From Pseudomonas syringae (lineage in GTDB: Bacteria > Pseudomonadota > Gammaproteobacteria > Pseudomonadales > Pseudomonadaceae): DNA of 64,000 nucleotides. Where the stretch lies: NCBI RefSeq assembly GCF_021606685.1, contig NZ_WKCB01000001.1, forward strand, positions 1-64,000, read 5' to 3'. Each line of letters starts with the position of its first letter. Positions within the stretch are counted from its first letter, which is position 1. Under the pieces are notes generated by a model. It worked only from the letters and a program-made list of their open reading frames with translations. It was not told where the DNA came from and did no database searches. A program made the position numbers and the translations under genes. Shown in pieces: positions 1 to 8,503 of the stretch.

Positions 1-3
1 AAA

Positions 4-1629
4 CTACCCCTTCCCAACCCTCAAATGCCGCGCATACCAAGGCCGCCTAGGCACCCGCCTAAACAACCCCTCCAACCCATCCCCCTCAGCCCCAAACGTA
101 ATCCGCAACGCAAGTTTCATCGTCTCCGGATCCATCTCCATCGACTTCCCCATCTGCACCCCAGGCGTGGTACTGCACCCATGCGTATCCGGCCCCAACC
201 ACGGGTCCCCCACCTCAACCCAACGCCCCGGCGCAAACCACGCAATCCCATTGACCTCGAGCCTGCTCACCTCACCCGGATGGAACCGCTCATGCGCACG
301 AAACCAGTCTTCAATACGGTCATCGATCCACCCATGAAAATGCCAGAACACCGGGTTCACATGGGATGAAAACGGATCACCAAGAAAGTCGTTTTCCGCC
401 ACATACCAGCGTGGCGCAAAGTCCGCCGGGTCGCGGGCCATCGGCACCGGGGCGCCGTTGGAAGGGTCGCGCGGCACCGAGGCCCAGCGCATGTGCAACC
501 AGTCATGCAGCCCCAGCTCCATCTCTGACCCCAACTGGCCCAGGCTCAACCTGGCCAGGTAACGCGGGTCGCGGTATTGGGATTCCCAGACCTGGAAATT
601 GCTGTGATACGTCTCGGCCGCCTTGATGTCGCTGACCCATTGCGTGTAGTCGCTGTCATCCGGCGCCGTCCAGGTGGGCGGCAAGGCAAAGCCGTCGTGG
701 TTGTCGAAATACCGCAGGAACCCCAGGCGGTCACGCTCCAGGGGCGGCTGCGGCGCAGGGAATTCTGGCCACGAGGGCAAGTCCTGCAGGGCACGCGCCG
801 TGCCGAGCATGTGCCGGTGCATAAAGAAGAAGTCGATGCCCGAGCCGTTGCGGTCCTTGTGTTTGCCGCGGGCGTCGCGCTCCTTACCGCGAGGGCCGGG
901 CTGCCAGCCGATGCCGCGCAAGGCGTCGCGTTTTTCTTCGGAGAGTTTATGCCACTGGTCACGGGTGGCGTGCCACAGCTGGTGAAACAGACGGTGCTCG
1001 GGCGCGATCAACCAGGCCAGCAGGGTCGGGTTGAGGCCGATGCGTTGGCGGGCCTCGGGAAACCAGTGTTTGTGGGCGATAAAGCGGCTGTCGCGCTCGG
1101 TCAGCGCCAGCGGCCGGTCCAGGTCGAGGATCTGCCCGGTGAGGGTGCTGCTGCCGGCGTTGGCGAAATCGGCCCAGACCTGATCGAGGGTCATCTTAAA
1201 CTCATAGGCGGGCGTGCCGTCGGCCGAGTCGCGGTCGATCAGCCGCCAATAGAGCACGGCACTCTCGCCCGTCAGCAGGTCGCCAAGCACGCGGTAACGC
1301 GGTTCGCCCTCGGCACGCAGGTTTTGCGCGGTGTCCAGGTAGCCGCGCAGGCCACGGCCACGCGGGGCGATGTCGAGCAGCAGCTCCAGCCCTTGCAGCG
1401 GCAGGCCCTTGAGGCCCGCGTCGCGACCTTCCAGACGCAGGCTCCAGACCCCGCGCAAGGTATTCGCCAGCTGCTGGCCAGCCGTGTCGGCCAGGTCCAC
1501 CGTGGCTTCACCGGGGGTAATCGGGAATTCTTCTTCGCGCGTCAACTCGCGATGGGCATAAAAGGCCGCCGGCACAGCGGCACCGGTAAGCGCCAGGCCT
1601 GCGATGAACCCGCGTCGAGAGATGGTCAT
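4..1629 (-). CDS. pvdP: PvdP, pyoverdine chromophore-maturing tyrosinase
   Basis: A 541-residue protein with a twin-arginine signal (SRRGFIAG near the N-terminus, then a hydrophobic stretch), so it is exported folded to the periplasm. In the family PvdP is a copper tyrosinase that closes the catechol chromophore of ferribactin to give dihydropyoverdine. Tyrosinase-type histidine motifs are visible in the C-terminal half: LHDWLHM, and the CuB-like segment HVNPVFWHFHGWIDD (around residues 425-440). Length matches the roughly 540 residues of known PvdP. It is divergent from pvdM, and a PvdS-type promoter lies directly upstream. The start has an AAGG ribosome-binding site. The stop lies very near the window edge but the gene appears complete. 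Confidence 0.93.
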   Translation of the reverse strand: MTISRRGFIAGLALTGAAVPAAFYAHRELTREEEFPITPGEATVDLADTAGQQLANTLRGVWSLRLEGRDAGLKGLPLQGLELLLDIAPRGRGLRGYLDTAQNLRAEGEPRYRVLGDLLTGESAVLYWRLIDRDSADGTPAYEFKMTLDQVWADFANAGSSTLTGQILDLDRPLALTERDSRFIAHKHWFPEARQRIGLNPTLLAWLIAPEHRLFHQLWHATRDQWHKLSEEKRDALRGIGWQPGPRGKERDARGKHKDRNGSGIDFFFMHRHMLGTARALQDLPSWPEFPAPQPPLERDRLGFLRYFDNHDGFALPPTWTAPDDSDYTQWVSDIKAAETYHSNFQVWESQYRDPRYLARLSLGQLGSEMELGLHDWLHMRWASVPRDPSNGAPVPMARDPADFAPRWYVAENDFLGDPFSSHVNPVFWHFHGWIDDRIEDWFRAHERFHPGEVSRLEVNGIAWFAPGRWVEVGDPWLGPDTHGCSTTPGVQMGKSMEMDPETMKLALRITFGAEGDGLEGLFRRVPRRPWYARHLRVGKG

Positions 1630-1664
1630 TGTCTACCTTAGGAAACGGCTTTATCAGAGCTAGA

Positions 1665-1688
1665 ACGTTTGCACGCCGGGGAAATTTA
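1665..1688 (-). promoter_or_regulatory. Iron-starvation (PvdS) box upstream of pvdP
   Basis: On the minus strand the sequence reads TAAAT, 16 bases, CGT, which is the consensus recognised by the ECF sigma factor PvdS. It lies about 36 bases upstream of the pvdP start, back to back with the pvdM box. Sequence match is exact; function is inferred from the family. Confidence 0.85.
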
Positions 1689-1707
1689 CCGTGCAACCCG
1701 CGCCGCC

Positions 1708-1731
1708 TAAATTTCCCCGCCCACCGCTCGT
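1708..1731 (+). promoter_or_regulatory. Iron-starvation (PvdS) box upstream of pvdMNO
   Basis: Exact TAAAT-N16-CGT on the plus strand, 34 bases before the pvdM start. Should drive pvdM-pvdN-pvdO under iron limitation through PvdS. Confidence 0.86.
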
Positions 1732-1765
1732 TCTTCCCTGATAGCGAAGGCCTCAACTGACTGAG

Positions 1766-3121
1766 ATGGCAATGACAAAACCACGTTCGAAAAAGGCGCT
1801 GTACATCGGCTTGCCACTGGCATTGGCCATCGGTGCCGGGGCCGGTTTCCTGGTCTGGGATCACTGGTTCAAGGGCAATGCCGGTTACCCGCTCAAGGTG
1901 ATCAAGCAGGCCAATGAAATGCAGGACCGCCTGCTGTCGTTCGACAGCCATATCACCGTACCGGTAGATTTCGGCACCGCCGGCAACGAGGCCGACAAGG
2001 ACGGCAGTGGCCAGTTCGACCTGGCCAAGGCTGCCCGGGGGCGCCTGTCGGGCGCGGCCCTGACCATTTTCGGCTGGCCGGAAATCTGGAACGGCCCCAA
2101 CGCGCCGCACAAACCCACCGAAGGGTTTGTCGAGGCGGCCCGGCATGAACAGGAAGTGCGCTACAAGATCATCAGCGCCATGGTCCGCGACTTTCCCAAC
2201 CAGGTTGCCATTGCCTACACCCCGGACGATTTCCGACGCCTGCACGGCGAAGGCAAGTTCGCGATCTTCATCAGCATGCTCAACGCCTACCCGCTGGGCA
2301 ACGACCTGAACCAGCTGGACCTGTGGGCCGCACGCGGCATGCGCATGTTCGGTTTCAGCTACGTGGGCAACAACGCCTGGTCGGACTCATCGCGCCCACT
2401 GCCGTTCTTCAATGACTCGGTGGACGCACTTGACGGCCTGTCGGACATCGGCAAGCAAGCCGTGCACCGGCTCAACGACCTGGGCGTGATCATCGACGTG
2501 TCGCAGATGTCGACCAAAGCCCTGGAGCAGGTCGCGCAACTGAGCCGCACGCCCATGGTGGCATCGCACTCGGCGCCGCGCGCAGCGGTGGATATCCCGC
2601 GCAATCTCAGCGACAAGGAACTGCAACTGATCAAGAACAGCGGCGGCGTGGTGCAGATCGTGGGCTTCTCTGCCTACCTGCGGCCACTGAGCCAGCCGAC
2701 CCAGGACAAGCTCAATAAACTGCGCGCGCGCTTCGACCTGCCGCCCCTGCCCAACCTGGCCATGGCGTTGATGCCGGGCGACGCGATCATTGCCGCCTGG
2801 CCCGAGCAAAAATTCGGCCAGTACGCCAGCGCGCTGTACGGCATCCTCGAAGAAGAACCCAAGGCCACGCTCAAGGACCTCGGCGACGCCATCGACTACA
2901 CCGTGCGCAAGATCGGCATCGACCACGTCGGCCTGTCTTCGGACTTCAACGATGGCGGCGGCATCGAGGGCTGGAACAACGTGGGCGAAGTGCGCAACGT
3001 CACCGCCGAACTGATCCAGCGCGGCTATTCCGAAGCCGATATCGCCAAACTGTGGGGGGGCAACTTCCTGCGGGTGTGGGACCAGGTACAAAAATCCGCC
3101 AAACCCTTGGCTAACCGCTAA
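1766..3121 (+). CDS. pvdM: PvdM, membrane-dipeptidase-like pyoverdine maturation protein
   Basis: 451 residues, with one N-terminal hydrophobic anchor (about residues 9-30) that should place the domain in the periplasm. The rest belongs to the renal (membrane) dipeptidase family. Visible landmarks are FDSHITVP near residue 55 (the usual HxD metal site is altered), VASHSAPRA in the middle and GLSSDFND near residue 390. In other pseudomonads PvdM is needed for periplasmic oxidation of ferribactin; its direct reaction is not settled. First gene of pvdMNO. Two nearby ATGs (codons 1 and 3) are possible starts. Confidence 0.92.
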   Translation: MAMTKPRSKKALYIGLPLALAIGAGAGFLVWDHWFKGNAGYPLKVIKQANEMQDRLLSFDSHITVPVDFGTAGNEADKDGSGQFDLAKAARGRLSGAALTIFGWPEIWNGPNAPHKPTEGFVEAARHEQEVRYKIISAMVRDFPNQVAIAYTPDDFRRLHGEGKFAIFISMLNAYPLGNDLNQLDLWAARGMRMFGFSYVGNNAWSDSSRPLPFFNDSVDALDGLSDIGKQAVHRLNDLGVIIDVSQMSTKALEQVAQLSRTPMVASHSAPRAAVDIPRNLSDKELQLIKNSGGVVQIVGFSAYLRPLSQPTQDKLNKLRARFDLPPLPNLAMALMPGDAIIAAWPEQKFGQYASALYGILEEEPKATLKDLGDAIDYTVRKIGIDHVGLSSDFNDGGGIEGWNNVGEVRNVTAELIQRGYSEADIAKLWGGNFLRVWDQVQKSAKPLANR

Positions 3122-3138
3122 CTACCTAGAACAAGTCC

Positions 3139-4410
3139 ATGACCGACCGCCGTACTTTCCTCAAGCAGGCCGGGGTATTTGCCGCCAGCCTGCCGCTGGG
3201 CACCGCCCTGCTCCCCCAGGCGATGGCCGCCAACGCAACAGACGACCCATGGACGGGGTTCAAGCAGCTGTTCAACCAGGACCCGGATTACCTGCATTTT
3301 TCCAACTTCCTGGTGGCCTCACACCCCAGGCCGGTGCGCGAAGCGATTGAGCGTTACCGCGCGCAGATCGACCGTAACCCGGGCCTGGCCATGGACTGGG
3401 ACCTGCAGGAAACCTGGAAGCGCGAAGGCCAGGTGCGCGAATGGGCCGCGCGCTACCTGAACGCCACACCCCCGCAGATCGCCCTTACCGGCAGCACCTC
3501 CGAAGGGCTGGCGATGATCTATGGCGGCATCAAGGTGCGGCCCGACCAGGAGATTCTCACCACCGTCCACGAGCATTACGCCACCCAGAACGTGCTGGAT
3601 TTTCGCGTGCAAAAGCAAGGCACCCAGGTGCGTCGAATCAAGCTGTTCGACAGCCCCAGCCGGGTGTCTGCCGATGAGGTGCTGGGCACTCTGCAACGCG
3701 CCATCCGCCCTAACACCCGCGTGCTCGGCATGACCTGGGTACAGTCCGGCAGCGGCGTGAAGCTGCCTGTCGGCGCAATCGGCCAACTGGTGGACGAGCA
3801 CAACCGCAACCGCGACGACCAGGACCGCATGCTGTATGTGGTGGATGGCGTGCACGGGTTCGGGGTGGAAAACCTGGGTTTCCCTGACATGCACTGCGAC
3901 TTCTTTATCGCTGGCACCCACAAGTGGATGTTCGGCCCACGCGGCACCGGTCTGGTCTGCGCCCGCGATGCTAAAAACAACTACGTCACACCAATGGTGC
4001 CGACCTTCTCCGAAGACAAGGACTTCGCCACCATCATGACCCCCGGCGGCTACCACGCCTTCGAGCATCGCTGGGCCGCGGATGAGGCGTTCAAGCTGCA
4101 CCTGCAACTGGGCAAGGCGCAGGTACAGGCACGCATTCACGCGCTCAATACCGAACTCAAAGACCAGTTGCTCGAGCACCCGCAAATCGAACTGGTGACC
4201 CCGCGCAGCCCCGACCTGTCGGCTGGCTTTACCTTCTTCAGGGTCAAGGGCCAGGAGAGCGATGCGGTGGCGGCCTACATGCTGAAAAATCGTGTGGTGA
4301 TCGATGCGGTAGAGCGCGATGTCGGCCCGGTGATCCGCACCGCTCCCGGCCTGCTGAACAGCACCGATGAGATCCAGCGCTTCATGACCCTGCTGAGCCA
4401 GCGGTTGTGA
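3139..4410 (+). CDS. pvdN: PvdN, periplasmic PLP enzyme modifying the pyoverdine side chain
   Basis: 423 residues of the class V aminotransferase fold. A twin-arginine signal (TDRRTFLKQAG followed by a hydrophobic run and an AMA cleavage site) directs it to the periplasm, unusual for a PLP enzyme. The presumed PLP lysine sits in AGTHKWMFGPRGTG (around residue 258). Known PvdN proteins convert the chromophore-bound glutamate to succinamide, so this strain may release the succinamide form. The gene starts 17 bases after pvdM and is followed 33 bases later by pvdO. Confidence 0.93.
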   Translation: MTDRRTFLKQAGVFAASLPLGTALLPQAMAANATDDPWTGFKQLFNQDPDYLHFSNFLVASHPRPVREAIERYRAQIDRNPGLAMDWDLQETWKREGQVREWAARYLNATPPQIALTGSTSEGLAMIYGGIKVRPDQEILTTVHEHYATQNVLDFRVQKQGTQVRRIKLFDSPSRVSADEVLGTLQRAIRPNTRVLGMTWVQSGSGVKLPVGAIGQLVDEHNRNRDDQDRMLYVVDGVHGFGVENLGFPDMHCDFFIAGTHKWMFGPRGTGLVCARDAKNNYVTPMVPTFSEDKDFATIMTPGGYHAFEHRWAADEAFKLHLQLGKAQVQARIHALNTELKDQLLEHPQIELVTPRSPDLSAGFTFFRVKGQESDAVAAYMLKNRVVIDAVERDVGPVIRTAPGLLNSTDEIQRFMTLLSQRL

Positions 4411-4443
4411 CCCGCCCTTTTTTCCTTTGAACGAGATGCCCAC

Positions 4444-5316
4444 ATGAATCCATCCCGACTCAAACCCCTCACGGCCCTGGCCCTGAGCGCCCTGTGCGGC
4501 GCCCTGCTGCCCAACCTGGCGCAGGCCGCCGCGCCGCAACCTGGCAAGGTTTTCAAGGACTGCAAGGACTGCCCGGAAATGGTGGTACTGCCCGCCGGCA
4601 CGTTCACCATGGGCACGCCGGACGATGAAGTCGGCCGCGAGCCGGACGAAGGCCCGATGCACGACGTGACGTTCGCCAAGCCCTTCGCCATGAGCCGCTT
4701 CCACATCACCGCCGGTGAATGGGACAGCTACGTCCGCCAGACCGGGGTAAAAATCGCCGACGGCGACACTCGCCCCGGCCGCGAATGCATCGCCAGCAAA
4801 CCACGCTACCCCCAGGGCCCGCGCCAGCCGGCAGTGTGCATGGACATGGACGACATCAAGCAATACGTGGCCTGGCTGTCGAAAAAGACCGGCCAGCAGT
4901 ACCACATGGTCAGCGAAGCCCAGCGTGAATACGCCGCGCGCGCAGGCTCCACCGGGCCTTTCCCCTTCCCGTTCGACGCAGGCAAGGGCTACAGCATCGC
5001 CGAGCACGCCAACACCTACGGCCCGGCGGACGGCTACAGCTACTCCTCGCCGGTGGGCAGCTACCCGCCGAATGCGTTTGGCATGTATGACATGCATGGC
5101 AACGTCTACGAGCGGGTTGCCGACTGCGAGCACCCCAACTACATCGGCGCGCCCACCGACGGCAGTGCGTGGACCGAGCCGAACTGCAAGGGCTACATGA
5201 TTCGCGGCAACGATTGGGGTGAAGCGCCGGTGTTCTCGCGCTCAGGCAACCGCAACACCATCTACCCGCAGACGCGTGGCGACTGGATCGGTTTCAGGGT
5301 AGTGCGCGACCTCTGA
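4444..5316 (+). CDS. pvdO: PvdO, formylglycine-enzyme-like pyoverdine oxidation protein
   Basis: 290 residues. A Sec signal peptide occupies about residues 1-31 (ends LAQAAA). The mature part is a sulfatase-modifying-factor / formylglycine-generating-enzyme fold, starting PEMVVLPAGTFTMGTP and ending GDWIGFRVVRDL. In studied pseudomonads PvdO catalyses the last oxidation of dihydropyoverdine to the fluorescent chromophore in the periplasm. Last gene of pvdMNO. Its final codons are duplicated 260 bases downstream. Confidence 0.92.
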   Translation: MNPSRLKPLTALALSALCGALLPNLAQAAAPQPGKVFKDCKDCPEMVVLPAGTFTMGTPDDEVGREPDEGPMHDVTFAKPFAMSRFHITAGEWDSYVRQTGVKIADGDTRPGRECIASKPRYPQGPRQPAVCMDMDDIKQYVAWLSKKTGQQYHMVSEAQREYAARAGSTGPFPFPFDAGKGYSIAEHANTYGPADGYSYSSPVGSYPPNAFGMYDMHGNVYERVADCEHPNYIGAPTDGSAWTEPNCKGYMIRGNDWGEAPVFSRSGNRNTIYPQTRGDWIGFRVVRDL

Positions 5317-5332
5317 AACACCGAATATCCAA

Positions 5333-5422
5333 TGTGGGAGGGGGCTTGCTCCCTATGGCGGTGGGTCAGGTACAAATTTACTAACTGACCCACCCTCATG
5401 GGGAGCAAGCCCCCTCCCACAT
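5333..5422. repeat. REPIN (inverted REP pair), copy 1
   Basis: Two inverted GTGGGAGGGGGCTTGCTCCC-type REP sequences face each other across about 50 bases, the typical REPIN form of fluorescent pseudomonads. It follows the pvdO stop and could act as a hairpin between the convergent genes. Confidence 0.85.
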
Positions 5423-5592
5423 TTGAATCCCACACATCAGGAAGACTCGGTTCAGCCCTTCTGAGCCAACAGCGCCAAGCCTTCATGCAATGCCGGGAAT
5501 AGGCTGTTGTTGAAGTTGTTCCAGGTGGCGTACCCCCCGCAACTGGATCGGTTTCAGGGTAGTACGCGACCCCTGACACACCGAATACCCAC

Positions 5593-5681
5593 TGTGGGAG
5601 GGGGCTTGCTCCCGATGGCGGTGGGTCAGTTACAAATTTACTAACTGACACACCTTCATCGGGAGCAAGCCCCTCCCACAT
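5593..5681. repeat. REPIN, copy 2 (duplicated)
   Basis: Same inverted REP pair as the copy at 5333, 260 bases downstream, carried along by the tandem duplication. It directly abuts the pvdF 3' end. Confidence 0.85.
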
Positions 5682-5710
5682 TTGAATCCCACACATCTGG
5701 AAGACTGGGT

Positions 5711-6538
5711 TCAGCCCTTCTGAGCCAACAGCGCCAAGCCTTCATGCAATGCCGGGAACAGGCTGTTGTTGAAGTTGTTCCAGCGCAGCTCGAGGATGGT
5801 GTCTTGCGGGGAGATCTCGGTCTTGAGCACGTCATGGAACACTTCACCGGAATCGATGCCGTTGTCCACGTAGTGGAACGACGCACCGGTGAGGTACAGC
5901 GGCTCGGACGGCGTGGTGGCCTTGGTCGCCCAGTCCACCACCGTTTGCCCGCGCGCACCGTACAAGGCGTTCCAGGTGGCGTACGCCCCGCGACGCTCGT
6001 AAGGCGATTCGATGCGCGTAATGCCTGGGTGGATGTTCATGATCCGCCGGGCAAACGGCGCGCCGGGGCGCACCAGCTCATCGAGGATCACCAGCAGGCC
6101 ATCCAACACCACGATATCGGCCTTCAATTCCACCAGCGTGTCATGCAGGCGGCGCTCGAAATCCTGTTTGCCGGCGATATGTTCCGCGCTGCCCCTTGGC
6201 AGGCGGCGGTAGGTGGACGGCACGCTCATCAGCAAATCGTTGACCAGGCGCCCCTGCACCCGCAGGTCCGCCGGGTACAGCCACTGGCGGCCCGGCTGGT
6301 AGGCAAAGCCGTAGTCGGCCACCAGCTGTTGGTCCCGTGGGTTCTGTTCGTCGTCGTCATACACCACGCCCACCAAGTTGTAGGCCTCGCCCAATGGCGT
6401 GTCGTTGAGCGCCCCCACCAGAGATTCCAGCACCGACATCATGTAGCGCTCGTGGTCCTTGTAGGCCACCGGCTGCCCGGCCTTGTCGGCGGCGGCATTG
6501 CGCAGGGACCACACGTACACCAGATTCTTTTTCGTCAT
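5711..6538 (-). CDS. pvdF: PvdF, N5-hydroxyornithine formyltransferase
   Basis: 275 residues from the chosen start (MTKKNLVYVWSLRN), matching the usual family length; a start ten codons further upstream is possible but less likely. PvdF transfers a formyl group from N10-formyltetrahydrofolate to N5-hydroxyornithine in the cytoplasm. The C-terminal half has the formyltransferase-like segment MNIHPGITRIESPYERRG (about residues 175-192). Its presence indicates formyl-hydroxyornithine as the hydroxamate in this pyoverdine. The enzyme that makes hydroxyornithine (PvdA) is not in the window. Divergent from pvdE, each with its own PvdS box. Confidence 0.93.
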   Translation of the reverse strand: MTKKNLVYVWSLRNAAADKAGQPVAYKDHERYMMSVLESLVGALNDTPLGEAYNLVGVVYDDDEQNPRDQQLVADYGFAYQPGRQWLYPADLRVQGRLVNDLLMSVPSTYRRLPRGSAEHIAGKQDFERRLHDTLVELKADIVVLDGLLVILDELVRPGAPFARRIMNIHPGITRIESPYERRGAYATWNALYGARGQTVVDWATKATTPSEPLYLTGASFHYVDNGIDSGEVFHDVLKTEISPQDTILELRWNNFNNSLFPALHEGLALLAQKG

Positions 6539-6599
6539 TGTTTCGCTCTCGCTGGATAGATCAGGCACGCGCCAATACGCGTGCGCCTACACCACAAGA

Positions 6600-6623
6600 A
6601 CGAACCAGACGCCGTGCAATTTA
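6600..6623 (-). promoter_or_regulatory. Iron-starvation (PvdS) box upstream of pvdF
   Basis: Minus-strand TAAAT-N16-CGT, exact match, about 62 bases upstream of the chosen pvdF start. Confidence 0.84.
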
Positions 6624-6654
6624 TCCGCCGCCGCTGCCGCCGAGCACACCGAGC

Positions 6655-6678
6655 TAAATAGTCGCGCCAATTCTTCGT
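6655..6678 (+). promoter_or_regulatory. Iron-starvation (PvdS) box upstream of pvdE
   Basis: Plus-strand TAAAT-N16-CGT, exact match, 61 bases upstream of the pvdE start and back to back with the pvdF box. Confidence 0.85.
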
Positions 6679-6739
6679 TTGTCATGGGTAAGGGTCTGTG
6701 TGCCCAGCCCCCTCTCATTCACTTTTCCGGGAAATATTT

Positions 6740-8392
6740 ATGACCGACCCCAAGCGCGGCGCCTTCAAAGGTCTGCTCGCATTGCTCAGGCCCTTTCGCA
6801 CCATCATGACGATCTCCGTCGCCCTGGGCATGGCCGGCGGCCTGGCCATCACGTTCCTGCTGGCGACCATCAATAAAGCCCTGCACTCTTCCACCGGCAT
6901 GACCCAGGGTGTGATCCTGACCTTCGCAGCCTTGTGTCTGCTGGCGCTGGTCAGCTCGATCGTGTCGGACATCGGCACCAATTTCGTCGGCCAACGCATC
7001 ATTGCCGCGCTGCGCAAGGAGCTGGGTGAGAAAGTGCTGTCGGCGCCCATCGAGCAGATCGAGCGCTACCGCACCCACAAGCTGATCCCGGTGCTGACGC
7101 ACGACGTCGACACCATCAGTGATTTTTCCTTTTCCTTCACGCCGCTGGCCATTGCCTCGACGGTCACGCTGGGCTGCCTGGGCTACCTGGCGTACCTGTC
7201 GGTGCCGATGTTCTTGATGATGGTCGTGGCGATTGTGATCGGCACGTCCGTGCAATACGTCGCGCGCTCGGCCGGGATCAAGGGCTTCGAAGCCGCCCGC
7301 GACCAGGAAGACGAACTGCAGCGTTACTACAGCGCGATTGCCTCCGGCGCCAAGGAGCTGCGCATGCACCGTCCGCGTCGCTACCGGATGAACACCCATC
7401 GCATCCAGGCGACGGCTGATCGCATCAGCGACATCCAGGTACGTTCGGTGAACATTTTCATCGTCGCCAAGACGTTCGGCTCCATGCTGTTCTTTGTGGT
7501 CATCGGCCTCGCGCTGGCGTTCCAGGCCTATAACCCCAACCCCGACCCGGCCGTGATTACCGGTTTTGTGCTGGTGTTGCTGTACATGAAGGGCCCCCTG
7601 GAGCACGTCGTGACGGCGCTGCCGATCGTCAGCCGTGCGCAAATCGCGTTCTCGCGTATCGCCGAGCTGTCCGAGCGTTTTTCGTCACCCGAGCCGCACT
7701 TGCTGCTGGAAGACAGCGAAGCCCCGAAACCGATGGTGCACAGCCTCGAACTGCGTGGCGTGAGCTACAGCCCACCGCCGGTGGAAGGCAGCGCGCCGTT
7801 CCACCTGGGCCCTATCAACCTGAGCATCAAGCAAGGCGATATCGTCTTTATCGTGGGCGAGAACGGCTGCGGCAAAACCACGCTGATCAAGCTGCTGCTG
7901 GGGCTGTATCAACCGCAATCGGGTGAAATCCACCTGAATGGCGAGGCCGTGATCGCGCCTACCCGCGACGATTATCGCCAGTTGTTCACCACGGTGTTCG
8001 CTGACTACTACCTGTTCGACGACCTGGTTCAGGGCGGCGGGCAGCAATCGATGGACAGCGCCGCGCAGTACCTGCAGCGCCTGGAAATCGCGCACAAAGT
8101 CACGATCAAGGATGGCTCCTTCAGCACCACCGACCTGTCCACCGGGCAGCGCAAACGTCTCGCGCTGGTCAACGCCTGGCTGGAAGAACGCCCGGTACTG
8201 GTGTTCGACGAATGGGCTGCCGACCAGGACCCGGCCTTCCGCCGCATTTTCTACACCGAGCTGCTGCCGGACCTCAAGCGCCTGGGCAAGACCATCATCG
8301 TGATCAGCCACGACGACCGTTATTTCGACATCGCCGACCAGTTGGTGCGCTTGCGCGCGGGCAAGGTCGTGCACGAAATGGAACCTGCTTGA
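6740..8392 (+). CDS. pvdE: PvdE, ABC exporter of the pyoverdine precursor
   Basis: 550 residues from the start MTDPKRG, matching known PvdE (about 549); an upstream in-frame ATG at 6698 lies closer to the promoter and is less likely. The first 310 residues form a six-helix transmembrane domain and the rest an ATPase with Walker A GENGCGKTT, signature LSTGQRKRLAL and Walker B VLVFDEWAAD. PvdE moves acylated ferribactin from the cytoplasm to the periplasm, where PvdP, PvdM, PvdN and PvdO act. fpvA follows on the same strand. Confidence 0.94.
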   Translation: MTDPKRGAFKGLLALLRPFRTIMTISVALGMAGGLAITFLLATINKALHSSTGMTQGVILTFAALCLLALVSSIVSDIGTNFVGQRIIAALRKELGEKVLSAPIEQIERYRTHKLIPVLTHDVDTISDFSFSFTPLAIASTVTLGCLGYLAYLSVPMFLMMVVAIVIGTSVQYVARSAGIKGFEAARDQEDELQRYYSAIASGAKELRMHRPRRYRMNTHRIQATADRISDIQVRSVNIFIVAKTFGSMLFFVVIGLALAFQAYNPNPDPAVITGFVLVLLYMKGPLEHVVTALPIVSRAQIAFSRIAELSERFSSPEPHLLLEDSEAPKPMVHSLELRGVSYSPPPVEGSAPFHLGPINLSIKQGDIVFIVGENGCGKTTLIKLLLGLYQPQSGEIHLNGEAVIAPTRDDYRQLFTTVFADYYLFDDLVQGGGQQSMDSAAQYLQRLEIAHKVTIKDGSFSTTDLSTGQRKRLALVNAWLEERPVLVFDEWAADQDPAFRRIFYTELLPDLKRLGKTIIVISHDDRYFDIADQLVRLRAGKVVHEMEPA

Positions 8393-8434
8393 ATTTTCTT
8401 TTCCGGTTTTTCCAAGTAGCAACGTCTCACTAGT

Positions 8435-8453
8435 GTTAATGAGAACCAAACTC
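8435..8453 (+). promoter_or_regulatory. Possible Fur box upstream of fpvA
   Basis: The 19-mer GTTAATGAGAACCAAACTC matches the classical Fur consensus at 13 of 19 positions by eye and sits about 50 bases before fpvA. No clear TAAAT-N16-CGT box is present here, so fpvA may use another iron-responsive sigma factor such as FpvI. Confidence 0.4.
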
Positions 8454-8503
8454 AAAAAACACCTATAGACTGCCTACCTGAAAACCTAGAAGAGAACGTA
8501 TCC

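Larger units (their letters stand above)
5281..5799. repeat. Rearranged tandem duplication joining pvdO and pvdF 3' ends
   Basis: The segment 5281-5525 is repeated with a period of about 260 bases as 5541-5784. Each copy contains the end of pvdO, a REPIN, and the end of pvdF in reverse orientation. In the first copy the pvdF part jumps, at a shared GTTCCAG, from the gene end to an internal pvdF stretch (5519-5540 resembles 5970-5991), then re-enters the pvdO 3' end at 5541. This fits a tandem duplication followed by deletion of about 185 bases in the first copy. Copies differ by scattered substitutions and one indel. Confidence 0.85.

Noticed and set aside
3319..5133. Minus-strand open frame of 604 codons opposite pvdN and pvdO
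   Set aside because: Shadow of two recognised genes on the plus strand.
5262..5696. Open frame of 144 codons across the duplication
   Set aside because: It is stitched from REPIN and gene ends, with no own start context; explained by the duplication.
8393..8503. PvdS box for fpvA
   Set aside because: No TAAAT-N16-CGT or close variant found; only a weak Fur-like site is listed.
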